Below, one piece after another: positions 26,891 to 36,074 of a stretch of DNA of 64,000 nt. The stretch is from assembly GCA_020635055.1 (NCBI GenBank), contig JACKAN010000009.1, positions 62,001-126,000 on the forward strand, given 5' to 3'. The notes under the pieces were generated by a model. That model was given only the letters and a program-made list of their open reading frames with translations, was not told the DNA's origin and did no database searches. The stretch comes from Pseudobdellovibrionaceae bacterium (GTDB taxonomy: Bacteria; Bdellovibrionota; Bdellovibrionia; Bdellovibrionales; UBA1609). Within the stretch, counting starts at the first letter, position 1. Every line of letters begins with the position of its first letter. The translations under genes and the position numbers were made by a program.

Positions 26891-27926
26891 GGTTACCTTT
26901 GTTCTTGAAAGCTTATGCTTAAGGGACAATCCCCGAGCTCTTTATGCTTATCAGTTAATAAATGAAATGGCGGCTACGGGCATAGAAATCCACATTATAA
27001 CTCGCTACGAAACCAAAACAGAGTTTGAATTTGATCGAAAGAACATTCGAATATTCAGACCTTTAAAAGAAAATTCATACTTAGATATTTTACAAACTTT
27101 CCCCTTACTTCTATCTAAGGCATCGACAGAAAGAATACATTTTTTTGCTCCCTTTAGTCAGAAAAGCTGGGCCAACATGAGGCAATTAAAATTTTTTGCA
27201 TTTTTAGCTAAACTATCTCAGTTTCGCTTAACAAGTCTTAGTGGTTATGACCCCTCCTTTCACAATTGGTCGCAAAAGAATATAAATAAACTAAACCGTG
27301 AGTTTGATCTTGTTTTTAACCATTTTAGTGATGAGCTTACTGACGGCAAGAACCAACCCCTTTTGTTTCCAATAAGTATTCCAAAGGATTTACAATCCAC
27401 CTCAACACAAAAAGTTATTTACATCTTGGCCGATTTTAAAAGAATAATTAAACAGCCTCATCTTTTATCAATTCTTGAAACTTTTTTAAATCACCATCCT
27501 GAATGGAAAATTTGTGTCTCCGAAGGTTGGGGTTCAAAGAGCTCTATAATTAAATACTTTTATGAAATATCATGGCAAAAAAAAGAGATATTACATCAAT
27601 GGATGTTTGAGAAAAAGATACCCTTACATCAAGCTAGCGGTATTCTTGATTTATCAAAAACCTTATCGGAAACTCTTTTTTATGCTCAAAAAGCCAGTTG
27701 CTTTCAAATTCCATTTATAAGTATGACTCCACTTCTTAAAAAAATTAAAAATAATGAGTTGCTTTCAACAAAAAACTTTTGGCAAGTTAAGAATTATAAT
27801 GAATCCCTTTATGAAAAGCTTTTGTTGATCTCAAACTCAAATCCTCAAAAAAAGAACTTCAACTTTTCAAAACAAAGTGATTTTATTACAAATATGTTTA
27901 TTCGTGCACTCAGCGAAAGTAGTTAA
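26883..27926 (+). CDS. Glycosyltransferase-like protein (unclear)
   Basis: A 347-residue cytoplasmic protein overlapping the Nudix gene by 8 bases and ending two bases before a GT4 glycosyltransferase. The N-terminal strand-helix pattern (KVTFVLESLCLRDNPRALYA, then IEIHIITRYE) resembles the first Rossmann half of GT-B enzymes; the C-terminal donor motif is not recognisable. It may be a divergent or inactive partner of the next gene in a surface-polysaccharide step. Confidence 0.5.
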   Translation: MNKVTFVLESLCLRDNPRALYAYQLINEMAATGIEIHIITRYETKTEFEFDRKNIRIFRPLKENSYLDILQTFPLLLSKASTERIHFFAPFSQKSWANMRQLKFFAFLAKLSQFRLTSLSGYDPSFHNWSQKNINKLNREFDLVFNHFSDELTDGKNQPLLFPISIPKDLQSTSTQKVIYILADFKRIIKQPHLLSILETFLNHHPEWKICVSEGWGSKSSIIKYFYEISWQKKEILHQWMFEKKIPLHQASGILDLSKTLSETLFYAQKASCFQIPFISMTPLLKKIKNNELLSTKNFWQVKNYNESLYEKLLLISNSNPQKKNFNFSKQSDFITNMFIRALSESS

Positions 27927-27927
27927 T

Positions 27928-29211
27928 ATGACTCATGTTAATTTTCCCTCGCATTTAAATATATGTTTGATTGCCAAACGCTTTCCTATATTAGGCAGAG
28001 CTGCAGACCATGGTTTTTTATGGCCAATAGCCAAAGGACTCACAGCTCATGGTCATAAAGTGAGTGTATTAGCTTGGAAAAACCCTCAATCAAAAAGAGA
28101 GATAGACCAGGACAATGTGAAAGCTTACTTCCTAGGGGAAGTTTTTGCCAGAAATGAAAGAGACTTCCCTTTTTTAGCTAAACAGAAATTTAAACAACTA
28201 CATAGTCGTGAACCGTTTCACATTGTTCACAGTATTGATGCTAGTGGTTTAGAAATTGGTAAGGAACGCCGTAAATATAAAACAGCAGTGATGTACGATG
28301 TAGAAGCTACAGAAATGAGTCAACTTTATTCCATTTTAGCTATGGCTCAAGACACACCAGGTAGTCTAATGAAAGCCGGGGCAGCTGTAATATATAAATT
28401 TATAACTACCTATTTTGCAAAAGATAGAAAACTTTTAAAAACCGCTGATGGTGTTTTTGTAACTAGTCCTCAGCAAAAATTATTACTTGAGAGACATTAC
28501 CTTTATCCAGATTTAAAAACTTTTGTTATTCCCTATGGATTAGAAATTGGCGAACTCGTCCCAAGAGAGCTCTGTGAGGAATTAAAAGTTTCGCTTAAAT
28601 TACCAATGAATGCACAAACAATAGTGACAAATACAGATATGCATGAATTTGGTGAGCTTAAAAACTTACTTCACGCCTTTGAAAAAGTAGCTATTAAAAA
28701 ACCCAATGCACGATTAATTATAGTGGGTAATGGACCTGTCTATAAACAAGTAGAGAATGAAATGCTCAATTTAGCTCTAGGTAGCCGAGTCATTTTTGTA
28801 GGTGCCGTAAAGAATACAGAACTCCCTGAATATATTAGTTTGGCTGATGTTTATGTAGATTTAAGTTCAAGAACTTCTGGTTTTGAACCCAGTTTACTTG
28901 AAGCCATGATACAAAAAAAAGTAATCATTGGTTCTGAACTCAGCCCTATATCGACCATTGTTGAAAATGGAATTAATGGTTTTCTGATTCGACCTGCAGA
29001 TGTGTCTATGCTATCAAAGCGTCTACTACAAATTTTTAATGAACTCGTACCCAATACTGAAATTGGTGAGAGTGCCCATCAACGTGTAATGAGTATCTTT
29101 AACACTCAAAAAATGGTTGAGCTCACTTTGCAGGCTTACAGAAAAACACTAGAAAATTCAGGATATTATAGTCCCTGGTGGCGCAGTTGGATCAATAATA
29201 TTCTGCGTTAA
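27928..29211 (+). CDS. Glycosyltransferase family 4 (GT-B fold)
   Basis: A 427-residue GT4-type enzyme transferring a sugar from a nucleotide-sugar donor. N-terminal ICLIAKRFPILGRAADHGFL, hinge IPYGLE, second domain ARLIIVGNGPVYKQVE, and the E-x7-E donor motif EPSLLEAMIQKKVIIGSE. I chose ATG 27928, right after the stop of the preceding gene; an upstream TTG frame inside that gene is unlikely. Acceptor unknown. Confidence 0.85.
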   Translation: MTHVNFPSHLNICLIAKRFPILGRAADHGFLWPIAKGLTAHGHKVSVLAWKNPQSKREIDQDNVKAYFLGEVFARNERDFPFLAKQKFKQLHSREPFHIVHSIDASGLEIGKERRKYKTAVMYDVEATEMSQLYSILAMAQDTPGSLMKAGAAVIYKFITTYFAKDRKLLKTADGVFVTSPQQKLLLERHYLYPDLKTFVIPYGLEIGELVPRELCEELKVSLKLPMNAQTIVTNTDMHEFGELKNLLHAFEKVAIKKPNARLIIVGNGPVYKQVENEMLNLALGSRVIFVGAVKNTELPEYISLADVYVDLSSRTSGFEPSLLEAMIQKKVIIGSELSPISTIVENGINGFLIRPADVSMLSKRLLQIFNELVPNTEIGESAHQRVMSIFNTQKMVELTLQAYRKTLENSGYYSPWWRSWINNILR

Positions 29212-29264
29212 CCTAGACTCTAGCAGAGATCCACACAGTAAATTCGCTTTTTTTTATTTTAAAC

Positions 29265-29294
29265 TTGGATTTACCCCCAGATAGGCTCTACAAT
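29265..29294 (+). promoter_or_regulatory. Promoter candidate for the HU/IHF gene
   Basis: TTGGAT and TACAAT separated by 18 bases, about 30 bases before the ATG at 29326. The -10 fits well, the -35 only in TTG. Confidence 0.4.
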
Positions 29295-29325
29295 GTAAGT
29301 AAATTCAACACCTTAGAGGGCGTTA

Positions 29326-29622
29326 ATGACTAAAGCAGACTTGATAAATATCATTTCAGAAAAAGCGGGAATCACAAGGGTAAAAGCCGAAACTGTAGTG
29401 AACACTATATTTGATTCGATGATAGAAGCCCTAATGCGAGACGATCGCATTGAAATTAGAGGTTTTGGCTCTTTTGTGAATCGTGATTATGAAGCCTATC
29501 AAGGTCGAAACCCAAGAACTGGCGAAATTATTGATGTAAAACAAAAAAAATTACCCTTCTTTAAAGTGGGCAAAGAGCTTAAAGATGAAATCAATAAGCA
29601 AAATTCAGAAGACAAAGCTTAA
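29326..29622 (+). CDS. HU/IHF-family nucleoid DNA-binding protein
   Basis: A 98-residue DNA-bending protein. It begins MTKADLINIISEKAGITRVK, and has IEIRGFGSFVNRDY and the arm GRNPRTGEIIDV with the intercalating proline, then FKVGKELKDEIN. The sequence sits between HU and IHF-beta types, so no symbol is given. Good RBS (GAGGG). Convergent with epmA. Confidence 0.93.
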   Translation: MTKADLINIISEKAGITRVKAETVVNTIFDSMIEALMRDDRIEIRGFGSFVNRDYEAYQGRNPRTGEIIDVKQKKLPFFKVGKELKDEINKQNSEDKA

Positions 29623-29643
29623 TTCAGGTTTACAAATAACATT

Positions 29644-30612
29644 TTAAAACTTTTTAAACTTTGCAAAGACATTAAAATCCGCAATCCCTTCTAAGTTTTG
29701 ACAAGCCATAAATAACCTCTCTAAACCCAAGGCTATTCCCACCGTGGGCGGCAATCCTTTCTTAATCAAAGCAAAAAATTCTTCATCTCGGTTCAATGGG
29801 GGTAAGTTTAATTGAGATCGAAGTTGTAAGATTTTGTTCCAGCGGTTTTCATGTTCCTTGTAATCTAGCAACTCATTGAAAGCATTCGCAATTTCCATTC
29901 CTCGAAAATAAAATTCAAAACGATCAGCCCAACCCGCTTCATTTACTTTTGCCAAAGTTTGCACCCAAGGGGGATAGGAATGAATGATTGTTGGGGTGTT
30001 CTTATCTATGGAGGGCTCAATTTTCGCCACAAAAAGCCAATCACATAAAATTTGCTTGGTCTCACTGCCAGAGGGTTCTAAATTCATTTCTTTTGCCAAC
30101 TGCAAAAGATCTTCCCGAGTTGTTTGGACGCTAAGTGGAAAATTTAAATATTGCAAAAAAATATCTGAGTAAGAAACTTTTTGTATTTTCTGGACGGGAC
30201 CCTCAACCCAATCTTTAGTTATTAAATGATTTAATAGAACTTCTAAATCACTACACAAGTGAGCTAAATCATCTCCCGGGCGATACCACTCCAACATATT
30301 AAATTCTGGTTCATGTATGGGGCCAAGCTCACCATTACGAAAACATTTTTTAATCTCAAAAATGCCACTCAAACCAAAGGCAATTAGTTTTTTCAAATGG
30401 ATTTCTGGACTTGTTGGCAGGTAGAATTTTTTTTGTAGGTTTTCAATAATAAAGTCAGTGGTGAAAACTTCTAACTGTGCTTCAAAAGCCGGCCCCTCAA
30501 CAAGAGTGGGAGTTTCTACTTCGGTAAGATCAAAAGATAAAAAAAGCTCTTTAACTAAGTTCTTGAACTTTAGCCATTTTTTATATTTAGTTAATTGGCT
30601 CTCTGTCACCAT
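29644..30612 (-). CDS. epmA: EF-P (R)-beta-lysine ligase (LysRS-like, GenX/PoxA)
   Basis: A 322-residue class II aminoacyl-tRNA-synthetase-like enzyme without anticodon domain, typical for EpmA, which attaches (R)-beta-lysine to elongation factor P. Motif 2 region FEIKKCFRNGELGPIHEPEF and motif 3 GIALGLERLFMA are visible. The partners epmB and efp are not in the window. Divergent from the DUF4286 gene (28 bases between starts). Confidence 0.88.
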   Translation of the reverse strand: MVTESQLTKYKKWLKFKNLVKELFLSFDLTEVETPTLVEGPAFEAQLEVFTTDFIIENLQKKFYLPTSPEIHLKKLIAFGLSGIFEIKKCFRNGELGPIHEPEFNMLEWYRPGDDLAHLCSDLEVLLNHLITKDWVEGPVQKIQKVSYSDIFLQYLNFPLSVQTTREDLLQLAKEMNLEPSGSETKQILCDWLFVAKIEPSIDKNTPTIIHSYPPWVQTLAKVNEAGWADRFEFYFRGMEIANAFNELLDYKEHENRWNKILQLRSQLNLPPLNRDEEFFALIKKGLPPTVGIALGLERLFMACQNLEGIADFNVFAKFKKF

Positions 30613-30640
30613 AACAACGAATTAAAGGAGGTGACTTGCA

Positions 30641-30952
30641 ATGTCAACTGAGCCTTTTGTTATATATGAAGTCAATTTGGAAATATCCACTAACATTTAT
30701 GAAGAATTCGTCAAATGGCTAAAACTTCATATAGTTGAAGTTCTTAAAAATCCTGGTTTTTTAAAGGCTCAGGTTTTTTGCTTAAATAGTGATAATCCTA
30801 ATTCTTTGCTAACAGTTCACTACTATGTCAGAAATGCTAAGGATTTGGATCTATATCTCAATGAAAAGGCACTCCAAATGAGGTCTGAGGGCATTACTAA
30901 GTTTGGCAGTGCTTTTACTGCGACTCGAAGAATTCTTCACGCCATTACTTGA
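30641..30952 (+). CDS. DUF4286-family small protein
   Basis: A 103-residue cytoplasmic protein beginning with EVNLEISTNIYEEFVKWL and containing FLKAQVF and TVHYYVRNAKDLDLYL, matching the ferredoxin-like DUF4286 family of unknown function. Very strong RBS (AAAGGAGGTGA). Divergent from epmA. Confidence 0.8.
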   Translation: MSTEPFVIYEVNLEISTNIYEEFVKWLKLHIVEVLKNPGFLKAQVFCLNSDNPNSLLTVHYYVRNAKDLDLYLNEKALQMRSEGITKFGSAFTATRRILHAIT

Positions 30953-31017
30953 CTAAACCCAAAGAAAATAACAATTTATATGGGTTTCAAGGGCCATTTT
31001 ATTTAAGGAGTACAAAT

Positions 31018-31473
31018 ATGGATTTAAGTTCAATCAATTGGGAAAAAATTAAAAAAGAAGCTCTGCGCTTTAGCGATTTTGATGAAGTTAAAAAGGAACT
31101 TAATCATCTAGCAAAAGAAATTCAAACTTTTGATATTCAAAAACATCTTTCTCCTTCGGCTAAAAAGAAAGTAAAAGAAATGGAATCCACTTACAATCAA
31201 CTTCTATCTCGTATCAATAGAGCGCAAAGACAATTTGATAGAGAGTTTAACAAAGCCCTCTCTCAACTTAAAAAAACCCGTACAGAAGCGCAAAAGCAGG
31301 TTAAGAAAGTTAAATCCAAAGCCAGTGCTCACAAAAAGAAAATTAAAAAAGTCACAATGGATTTAAAGAAACGGGTTACAAAGAAAGCCGCACCCAAGCG
31401 CAGTAAAAAAACAACTAAAAAAGTAACGACGACAAAAAAGAAAACAACAAAAAAAAGAGCATCGACCAAGTAA
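31018..31473 (+). CDS. Histone-H1-like lysine-rich protein
   Basis: A 152-residue protein: a helical N-terminal part (1-90, charged coiled-coil-like) and a very basic C-terminal tail of K, T, A and R repeats (RVTKKAAPKRSKKTTKK), like bacterial histone-H1-type nucleoid proteins. Probably binds DNA or RNA through the tail. ATG 31018 has AAGGAG seven bases upstream; a TTG frame reaches back to 30949 and is unlikely. Confidence 0.75.
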   Translation: MDLSSINWEKIKKEALRFSDFDEVKKELNHLAKEIQTFDIQKHLSPSAKKKVKEMESTYNQLLSRINRAQRQFDREFNKALSQLKKTRTEAQKQVKKVKSKASAHKKKIKKVTMDLKKRVTKKAAPKRSKKTTKKVTTTKKKTTKKRASTK

Positions 31474-31537
31474 ATGGTAGAGCACAGAGCTAAAATGAGG
31501 CTCTATGCAGTAAAGCTATTATCTATAATTTTTGTTT

Positions 31538-31559
31538 GCCCTCAATGGTGAGGGCTTTT
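31538..31559 (+). terminator. Intrinsic terminator directly before gcvP
   Basis: GCCCTCA and TGAGGGC form a perfect 7-bp stem around ATGG, followed by TTTT. It lies 65 bases after the H1-like stop and only 21 bases before the gcvP ATG, so it either ends the upstream transcript or attenuates gcvP. Confidence 0.65.
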
Positions 31560-31579
31560 GCCATCTAAAAAGAGGAACT

Positions 31580-34417
31580 ATGGATTCATTTACGGAGAGT
31601 TTTAGCCACAGACACATTGGCCCATCAAAGTCTGAACAAGAAACAATTCTTAGTTTTTTAAATCTTAAAAATATGGAAGAACTTGTTGATAAAGCCACTC
31701 CCCAATCTATTAGACTTAAAAAATCCATGGATTTACAAAAAGGTTTAACTGAAAGTGAGTTTTTATCTCATGCGCGAGAGCTTGCACAAAAAAATAAACT
31801 TTTTAAAAGCTATATTGGTTTAGGATATTACGGAACAAAAACTCCAGGAGTTATTTTAAGAAATATATTTGAAAACCCACTTTGGTATACGGCCTATACG
31901 CCCTATCAAGCGGAAATTTCTCAAGGCCGAATGGAAGCCCTTTTAAATTTTCAGACAATGATTATGGAACTCACTGGACATCCTATTGCCAATGCCTCAT
32001 TATTAGATGAAGGAACAGCCGTGGCAGAAGCCATCAACATGTGCTATGCTCTGCAAAAAAACAATATCCGCAATAAAGTTCTACTAGATCCACAGGTTTT
32101 TCCACAGACACTCGCCGTTGTAAAAACACGTGCTGAGGCTTTAGGAATACAGGTTGATGTTTTAGATCCTAAGCTTGCAAAAAAATCTGATTATTTTGCT
32201 GTTGTTTTACAATATCCCAATGGAATGGGTGCCGTTGAAGACTACAGTTCATTAACCAAAGAATCACACGAAGAAAATACCAGGGTCATAGCCGCTGCTG
32301 ATTTATTGTCCTTAAACTTATTAAAACCTCCAGGTGAATGGGGAGCTGATATTACTGTGGGGACATCTCAAAGATTTGGTGTTCCTCTAGGCTTTGGCGG
32401 GCCTCATGCCGCTTATATGGCCTGCAATGATGAATTCAAAAGAATAATTCCTGGAAGAATAATTGGTGTATCCAAAGACTCTCACGACCAACCAGCTATG
32501 AGACTTGCACTACAAACTAGAGAACAACATATTCGTAGAGAAAAAGCGACGAGTAACATTTGTACAGCTCAAGTCCTGCTTGCCGTAATGGCCTCTATGT
32601 ATGCCGTTTACCATGGCCCCCAAGGTCTTAAAAGAATAGCCCGATCCATTCACCAAAAGACAAACTGTTTATATAAAGCTTTAAAGAAAAAAGGATTTAA
32701 AATATTACATTCACAATTCTTTGATACCCTTGCAATACAAATGACAGAGCAAGAAATGGCGAAAGTAATTCAAGAGGCTTTAGATAAACAAATCAATTTA
32801 GGAAAATGGAATTCAACAACTTTGTTGATTAGCACAGATGAAACTACAACACTTAATGATCTAGACCAACTCTTCAAAGTTTTCTCAATCAACGAAAAAC
32901 CAGAAGATTTTTTTACTACCGAGGATTGTTTTCCAAATTCATTAAAACGTGAGTCCTTATTCTTACTACACCCCGTATTTAATAACTATCACTCCGAAAC
33001 TGAAATGTTACGTTACATTACTGAGTTACAATCTAAAGATCTTACTTTGGCTCATTCAATGATTCCCTTGGGATCTTGTACAATGAAGTTAAATGCGACC
33101 ACTGAAATGCTTCCTGTGACTTGGCCTGAGTTTTCGAATCTTCATCCTTTTGTACCTATAGATCAAGCTCTTGGTTACTTAGAGATGATACATCAATTAG
33201 AGAATTGGCTTTCTGAGATAACTGGTTTTGCTGGAGTTTCTTTGCAGCCCAACGCCGGTTCTCAAGGTGAGTATGCAGGACTTTTAGTTATTAAGAAATA
33301 TTTGGAATCTCATGGTCAACAACAACGAAATATTTGTTTAATACCAAGTTCAGCTCATGGAACCAATCCAGCAAGCGCTGTTATGGCTGGTATGAAGGTT
33401 GTCGTGATCAATTGTGACCAAGATGGAAATATTGATCTTGGAGATTTAGATAATAAAATAAAAGTTCATAAGGACTCTCTAGCAGCATTAATGGTTACCT
33501 ACCCTTCTACACATGGTGTGTTTGAAGAAAGTATTCGAGAAATTTGTAATAAGGTCCACGCTGCCGGCGGACAAGTTTATATGGATGGCGCTAATTTAAA
33601 TGCTTTGGTTGGAGTGGCTCAACCTGGAGATTTTGGACCTGATGTTTGCCATTTAAATTTACATAAAACATTTTGTATTCCTCATGGTGGCGGAGGTCCA
33701 GGAGTAGGACCGATTGGTGTGGCCCCACATTTAGTTCAATTTTTACCTGGAAACCCTTTAGTTAAAGAATGCGGAGGACAAGATAGCATTGGTTCTATTT
33801 CTACAGCTCCTTGGGGCAGTGCTAGTATATTACCAATTTCTTGGGCTTATATTTCAATGATGGGAAGAGAAGGTCTCACGCAGGCCACCCAAGTAGCAAT
33901 TCTTAATGCTAATTATATTGCGAAAAAATTAGAACCCCATTTCCCCATTCTCTATAAAGGAAAGGGGGGTTGGGTTGCTCATGAATGTATTATAGACCTT
34001 AGAAAATTTAAAAACACATGCAACATTAGTGTCGATGATGTTGCTAAACGTTTAATAGATTATGGTTTTCATGCTCCCACAATGTCTTGGCCAGTGGCTG
34101 GAACTTTAATGATAGAACCCACTGAAAGCGAGTCTCTCGCCGAATTAGATAGATTTATTGCTGCTATGATTTCTATTCGCCAAGAAATCCAGGAAGTTGA
34201 AGATGGACAAGCTGACCCGGAAAATAATGTATTAAAAAACGCCCCCCACGCTTTGTACCAAGTGACCAGTGATAACTGGGACCATCCTTACAGCAGAGAA
34301 AAAGCTGCCTATCCAGACGCGAATTTAAAGAAACGCAAGTTTTGGGCTCCTGTCGGTCGGGTAGATAATGCCTATGGCGACAGAAATTTAGTGTGCAGCT
34401 GCATAGTGGATTTTTAG
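31580..34417 (+). CDS. gcvP: Glycine dehydrogenase (P-protein of the glycine cleavage system)
   Basis: PLP enzyme that decarboxylates glycine and passes aminomethyl to GcvH. 945 residues: the fused P1-P2 type. N-terminal FSHRHIGPSKSEQETIL, SLLDEGTAVAEA, GFGGPHAAYM; the C-terminal half has the PLP lysine in LNLHKTFCIPHGGGGPG. I chose ATG 31580 (AGAGGA upstream). gcvT and gcvH are not in the window. No glycine riboswitch was recognised in the short leader. Confidence 0.95.
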   Translation: MDSFTESFSHRHIGPSKSEQETILSFLNLKNMEELVDKATPQSIRLKKSMDLQKGLTESEFLSHARELAQKNKLFKSYIGLGYYGTKTPGVILRNIFENPLWYTAYTPYQAEISQGRMEALLNFQTMIMELTGHPIANASLLDEGTAVAEAINMCYALQKNNIRNKVLLDPQVFPQTLAVVKTRAEALGIQVDVLDPKLAKKSDYFAVVLQYPNGMGAVEDYSSLTKESHEENTRVIAAADLLSLNLLKPPGEWGADITVGTSQRFGVPLGFGGPHAAYMACNDEFKRIIPGRIIGVSKDSHDQPAMRLALQTREQHIRREKATSNICTAQVLLAVMASMYAVYHGPQGLKRIARSIHQKTNCLYKALKKKGFKILHSQFFDTLAIQMTEQEMAKVIQEALDKQINLGKWNSTTLLISTDETTTLNDLDQLFKVFSINEKPEDFFTTEDCFPNSLKRESLFLLHPVFNNYHSETEMLRYITELQSKDLTLAHSMIPLGSCTMKLNATTEMLPVTWPEFSNLHPFVPIDQALGYLEMIHQLENWLSEITGFAGVSLQPNAGSQGEYAGLLVIKKYLESHGQQQRNICLIPSSAHGTNPASAVMAGMKVVVINCDQDGNIDLGDLDNKIKVHKDSLAALMVTYPSTHGVFEESIREICNKVHAAGGQVYMDGANLNALVGVAQPGDFGPDVCHLNLHKTFCIPHGGGGPGVGPIGVAPHLVQFLPGNPLVKECGGQDSIGSISTAPWGSASILPISWAYISMMGREGLTQATQVAILNANYIAKKLEPHFPILYKGKGGWVAHECIIDLRKFKNTCNISVDDVAKRLIDYGFHAPTMSWPVAGTLMIEPTESESLAELDRFIAAMISIRQEIQEVEDGQADPENNVLKNAPHALYQVTSDNWDHPYSREKAAYPDANLKKRKFWAPVGRVDNAYGDRNLVCSCIVDF

Positions 34418-34491
34418 AGGGGAATAATATCTGCCTTAAACTAAAGGTACATGTAGCTTCTTAAGTTCCGCCACCTTAAAATCACGACCTA

Positions 34492-35607
34492 CTATTTTTT
34501 CATTCTTAGTACCAGTGAATAACTTAAGGATCGACCTTTTGCCTCTCCACGGGCAATAAGTTTTTTATACTCTAAATCAACAAGGTCTCTTTTGGCGGTT
34601 TCCTTACTTGTTTTTGCAATGCTGACATACTTTCTGTTAGTGATTCCGCCTTCAAAGCCTTCAGGTTCAGCTTCTAGAAGTTTGGACAAAACCTTCTTTT
34701 GTCTCTCGTTGAGGTTAATCATATTTGCCTGTTGCCAAAACTTTGAAATATATAGAGCTTTGTTTATTACTGTGTATGAGTTTTTTAGTGCTTGAGTATA
34801 AGTCTCCAAAAACCACTTTATCCAGTCAGTAATATCAAGATCACCCTTTTGAGTATTTTCTAGAATTTCATAGTAACTTTCTTTTTGACTTTCAATTTGA
34901 GAAGACAAACTATAATAACGAGTGTCTATCTGCTCATCTTGAGCAAGTGCCATCTCAGTAATGGCTCTCGCAATACGACCATTTCCATCCTCAAAAGGGT
35001 GAATTGTTAAAAACCATAAATGAGCCAATGCTGCTCGTAATAAGCCATCTAGTTTTTGAGGCGGAATATTCCACCAGTTTAAAAAGACTTTCATTTCCAT
35101 GTTTACTTTTTTAGATGGAGGCGCTTCGTAATGTACAACTTTTTTACCTACAGCTCCTGATATAACTTGCATGGGTTCTTTAGTATTGCGCCACCCCCCT
35201 ACATTAATTTTTATTAACCCCGAGTACCCTGTTGGAAACAAAGCTGCATGCCAACTGTACAATCTCTCCATAGTTAAATTTGAAGTATAGTTTTTATTAG
35301 CATCGAACAACATTTCTACCAGACCCTCGATGAGTCTCTGTGAAGCTGGTAGCCCCTGGGTTGGCAGTCCTAATCGCCTAGCCACAGAAGAGCGTACGGA
35401 GTCTTTATTTAGCAATTCACCTTCTATAGATGAGGTCTTTAAAGCCTCCTCGATAGTAAAGCTTGCGATATCTTCTAAACCTAGAAGGCTTGCTTGCCCA
35501 ATTATACTTCCCTGCTCTTTTCTTGCCTGGCCCAATAAAGGAAGTACCTTTTCCGAATCCCATGTAAAGGTCGGCCAGGCTTTAAGCTCCCAGATGTAAT
35601 TTCCCAT
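34492..35607 (-). CDS. Fic-family AMPylator-type protein with N-terminal DUF4172
   Basis: A 371-residue protein. The N-terminal ~80 residues (YIWELKAWPTFTWDSEK) match DUF4172, an inhibitory helix TSSIEGELL follows (S/T-x-x-x-E-G type), and the Fic core carries the complete motif HPFEDGNGRIAR. The C-terminus is a winged-helix-like domain (RKYVSIAKTSKETAKRDL). Fic proteins transfer AMP or other groups to target proteins; the class II inhibitory helix should keep it off. ATG with AGGAG upstream. Target unknown. It starts an accessory region with toxin-antitoxin genes. Confidence 0.9.
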   Translation of the reverse strand: MGNYIWELKAWPTFTWDSEKVLPLLGQARKEQGSIIGQASLLGLEDIASFTIEEALKTSSIEGELLNKDSVRSSVARRLGLPTQGLPASQRLIEGLVEMLFDANKNYTSNLTMERLYSWHAALFPTGYSGLIKINVGGWRNTKEPMQVISGAVGKKVVHYEAPPSKKVNMEMKVFLNWWNIPPQKLDGLLRAALAHLWFLTIHPFEDGNGRIARAITEMALAQDEQIDTRYYSLSSQIESQKESYYEILENTQKGDLDITDWIKWFLETYTQALKNSYTVINKALYISKFWQQANMINLNERQKKVLSKLLEAEPEGFEGGITNRKYVSIAKTSKETAKRDLVDLEYKKLIARGEAKGRSLSYSLVLRMKK

Positions 35608-35631
35608 TTAGCACTCCTAATCAGTATATAG

Positions 35632-35672
35632 AATGACCTAATTAAACAATATAAACAAGTCATTTTATGACC
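35632..35672. promoter_or_regulatory. Inverted-repeat site upstream of the Fic gene
   Basis: AATGACCT, AGTCATT and ATGACC are arranged as overlapping inverted repeats (including GTCAT-TTT-ATGAC) within 30 to 65 bases of the Fic start. It is a possible operator, perhaps for the Fic protein's own winged-helix domain. Confidence 0.3.
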
Positions 35673-35817
35673 CGTTTACCGATGTTTTTCAGGTCAAAAG
35701 GAAGTGTAATAACATGGAGCAAACATCCACCCGGCTGGTATAACAGACCATTGTAGAGGAAGCTGTCTCCCCAACTATTATCCCATCAGGAGAAATTGGG
35801 TAAGGTATTGAAAATTC

Positions 35818-36063
35818 ATGAAAAAATTAAGGTTGCTCAAACCAACAGTTTTGGTGACAATCTGTCATTCTATCAAAGTGACTGTAGAATTTCTTGGCCC
35901 ATCTGGCTTGAAAGTCATACGGGGATTCAATGATGAAGCCCTTAGAGATAACTGGAAGGGTTTTCGCTCTTCCCGCCTTAACAAACAGTGGCGAGTGATT
36001 TACAAAGTTGAAAATAAAAAGTTTGAAGTCTACGTCGTCGAAATCATTCCACATAAATATTGA
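35818..36063 (+). CDS. RelE/HigB-type toxin, short N-terminus
   Basis: An 81-residue protein like the RelE/HigB mRNA-interferase family whose members are usually about 90 residues. Conserved core: VEFLGPSGLKVIRGFNDEAL, then SSRLNKQWRVIYKVENKKF and a C-terminal VVEIIPHKY. An in-frame stop lies three codons before the ATG and no good RBS is seen, so the first residues may be lost or the start may have moved. The antitoxin gene follows 11 bases later, the order typical for this toxin type. Confidence 0.65.
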   Translation: MKKLRLLKPTVLVTICHSIKVTVEFLGPSGLKVIRGFNDEALRDNWKGFRSSRLNKQWRVIYKVENKKFEVYVVEIIPHKY

Positions 36064-36074
36064 AGGAAATGAAT

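Noticed and set aside
31474..31580. Glycine riboswitch before gcvP
   Set aside because: The leader is too short and lacks the conserved aptamer features; only a terminator hairpin is visible.
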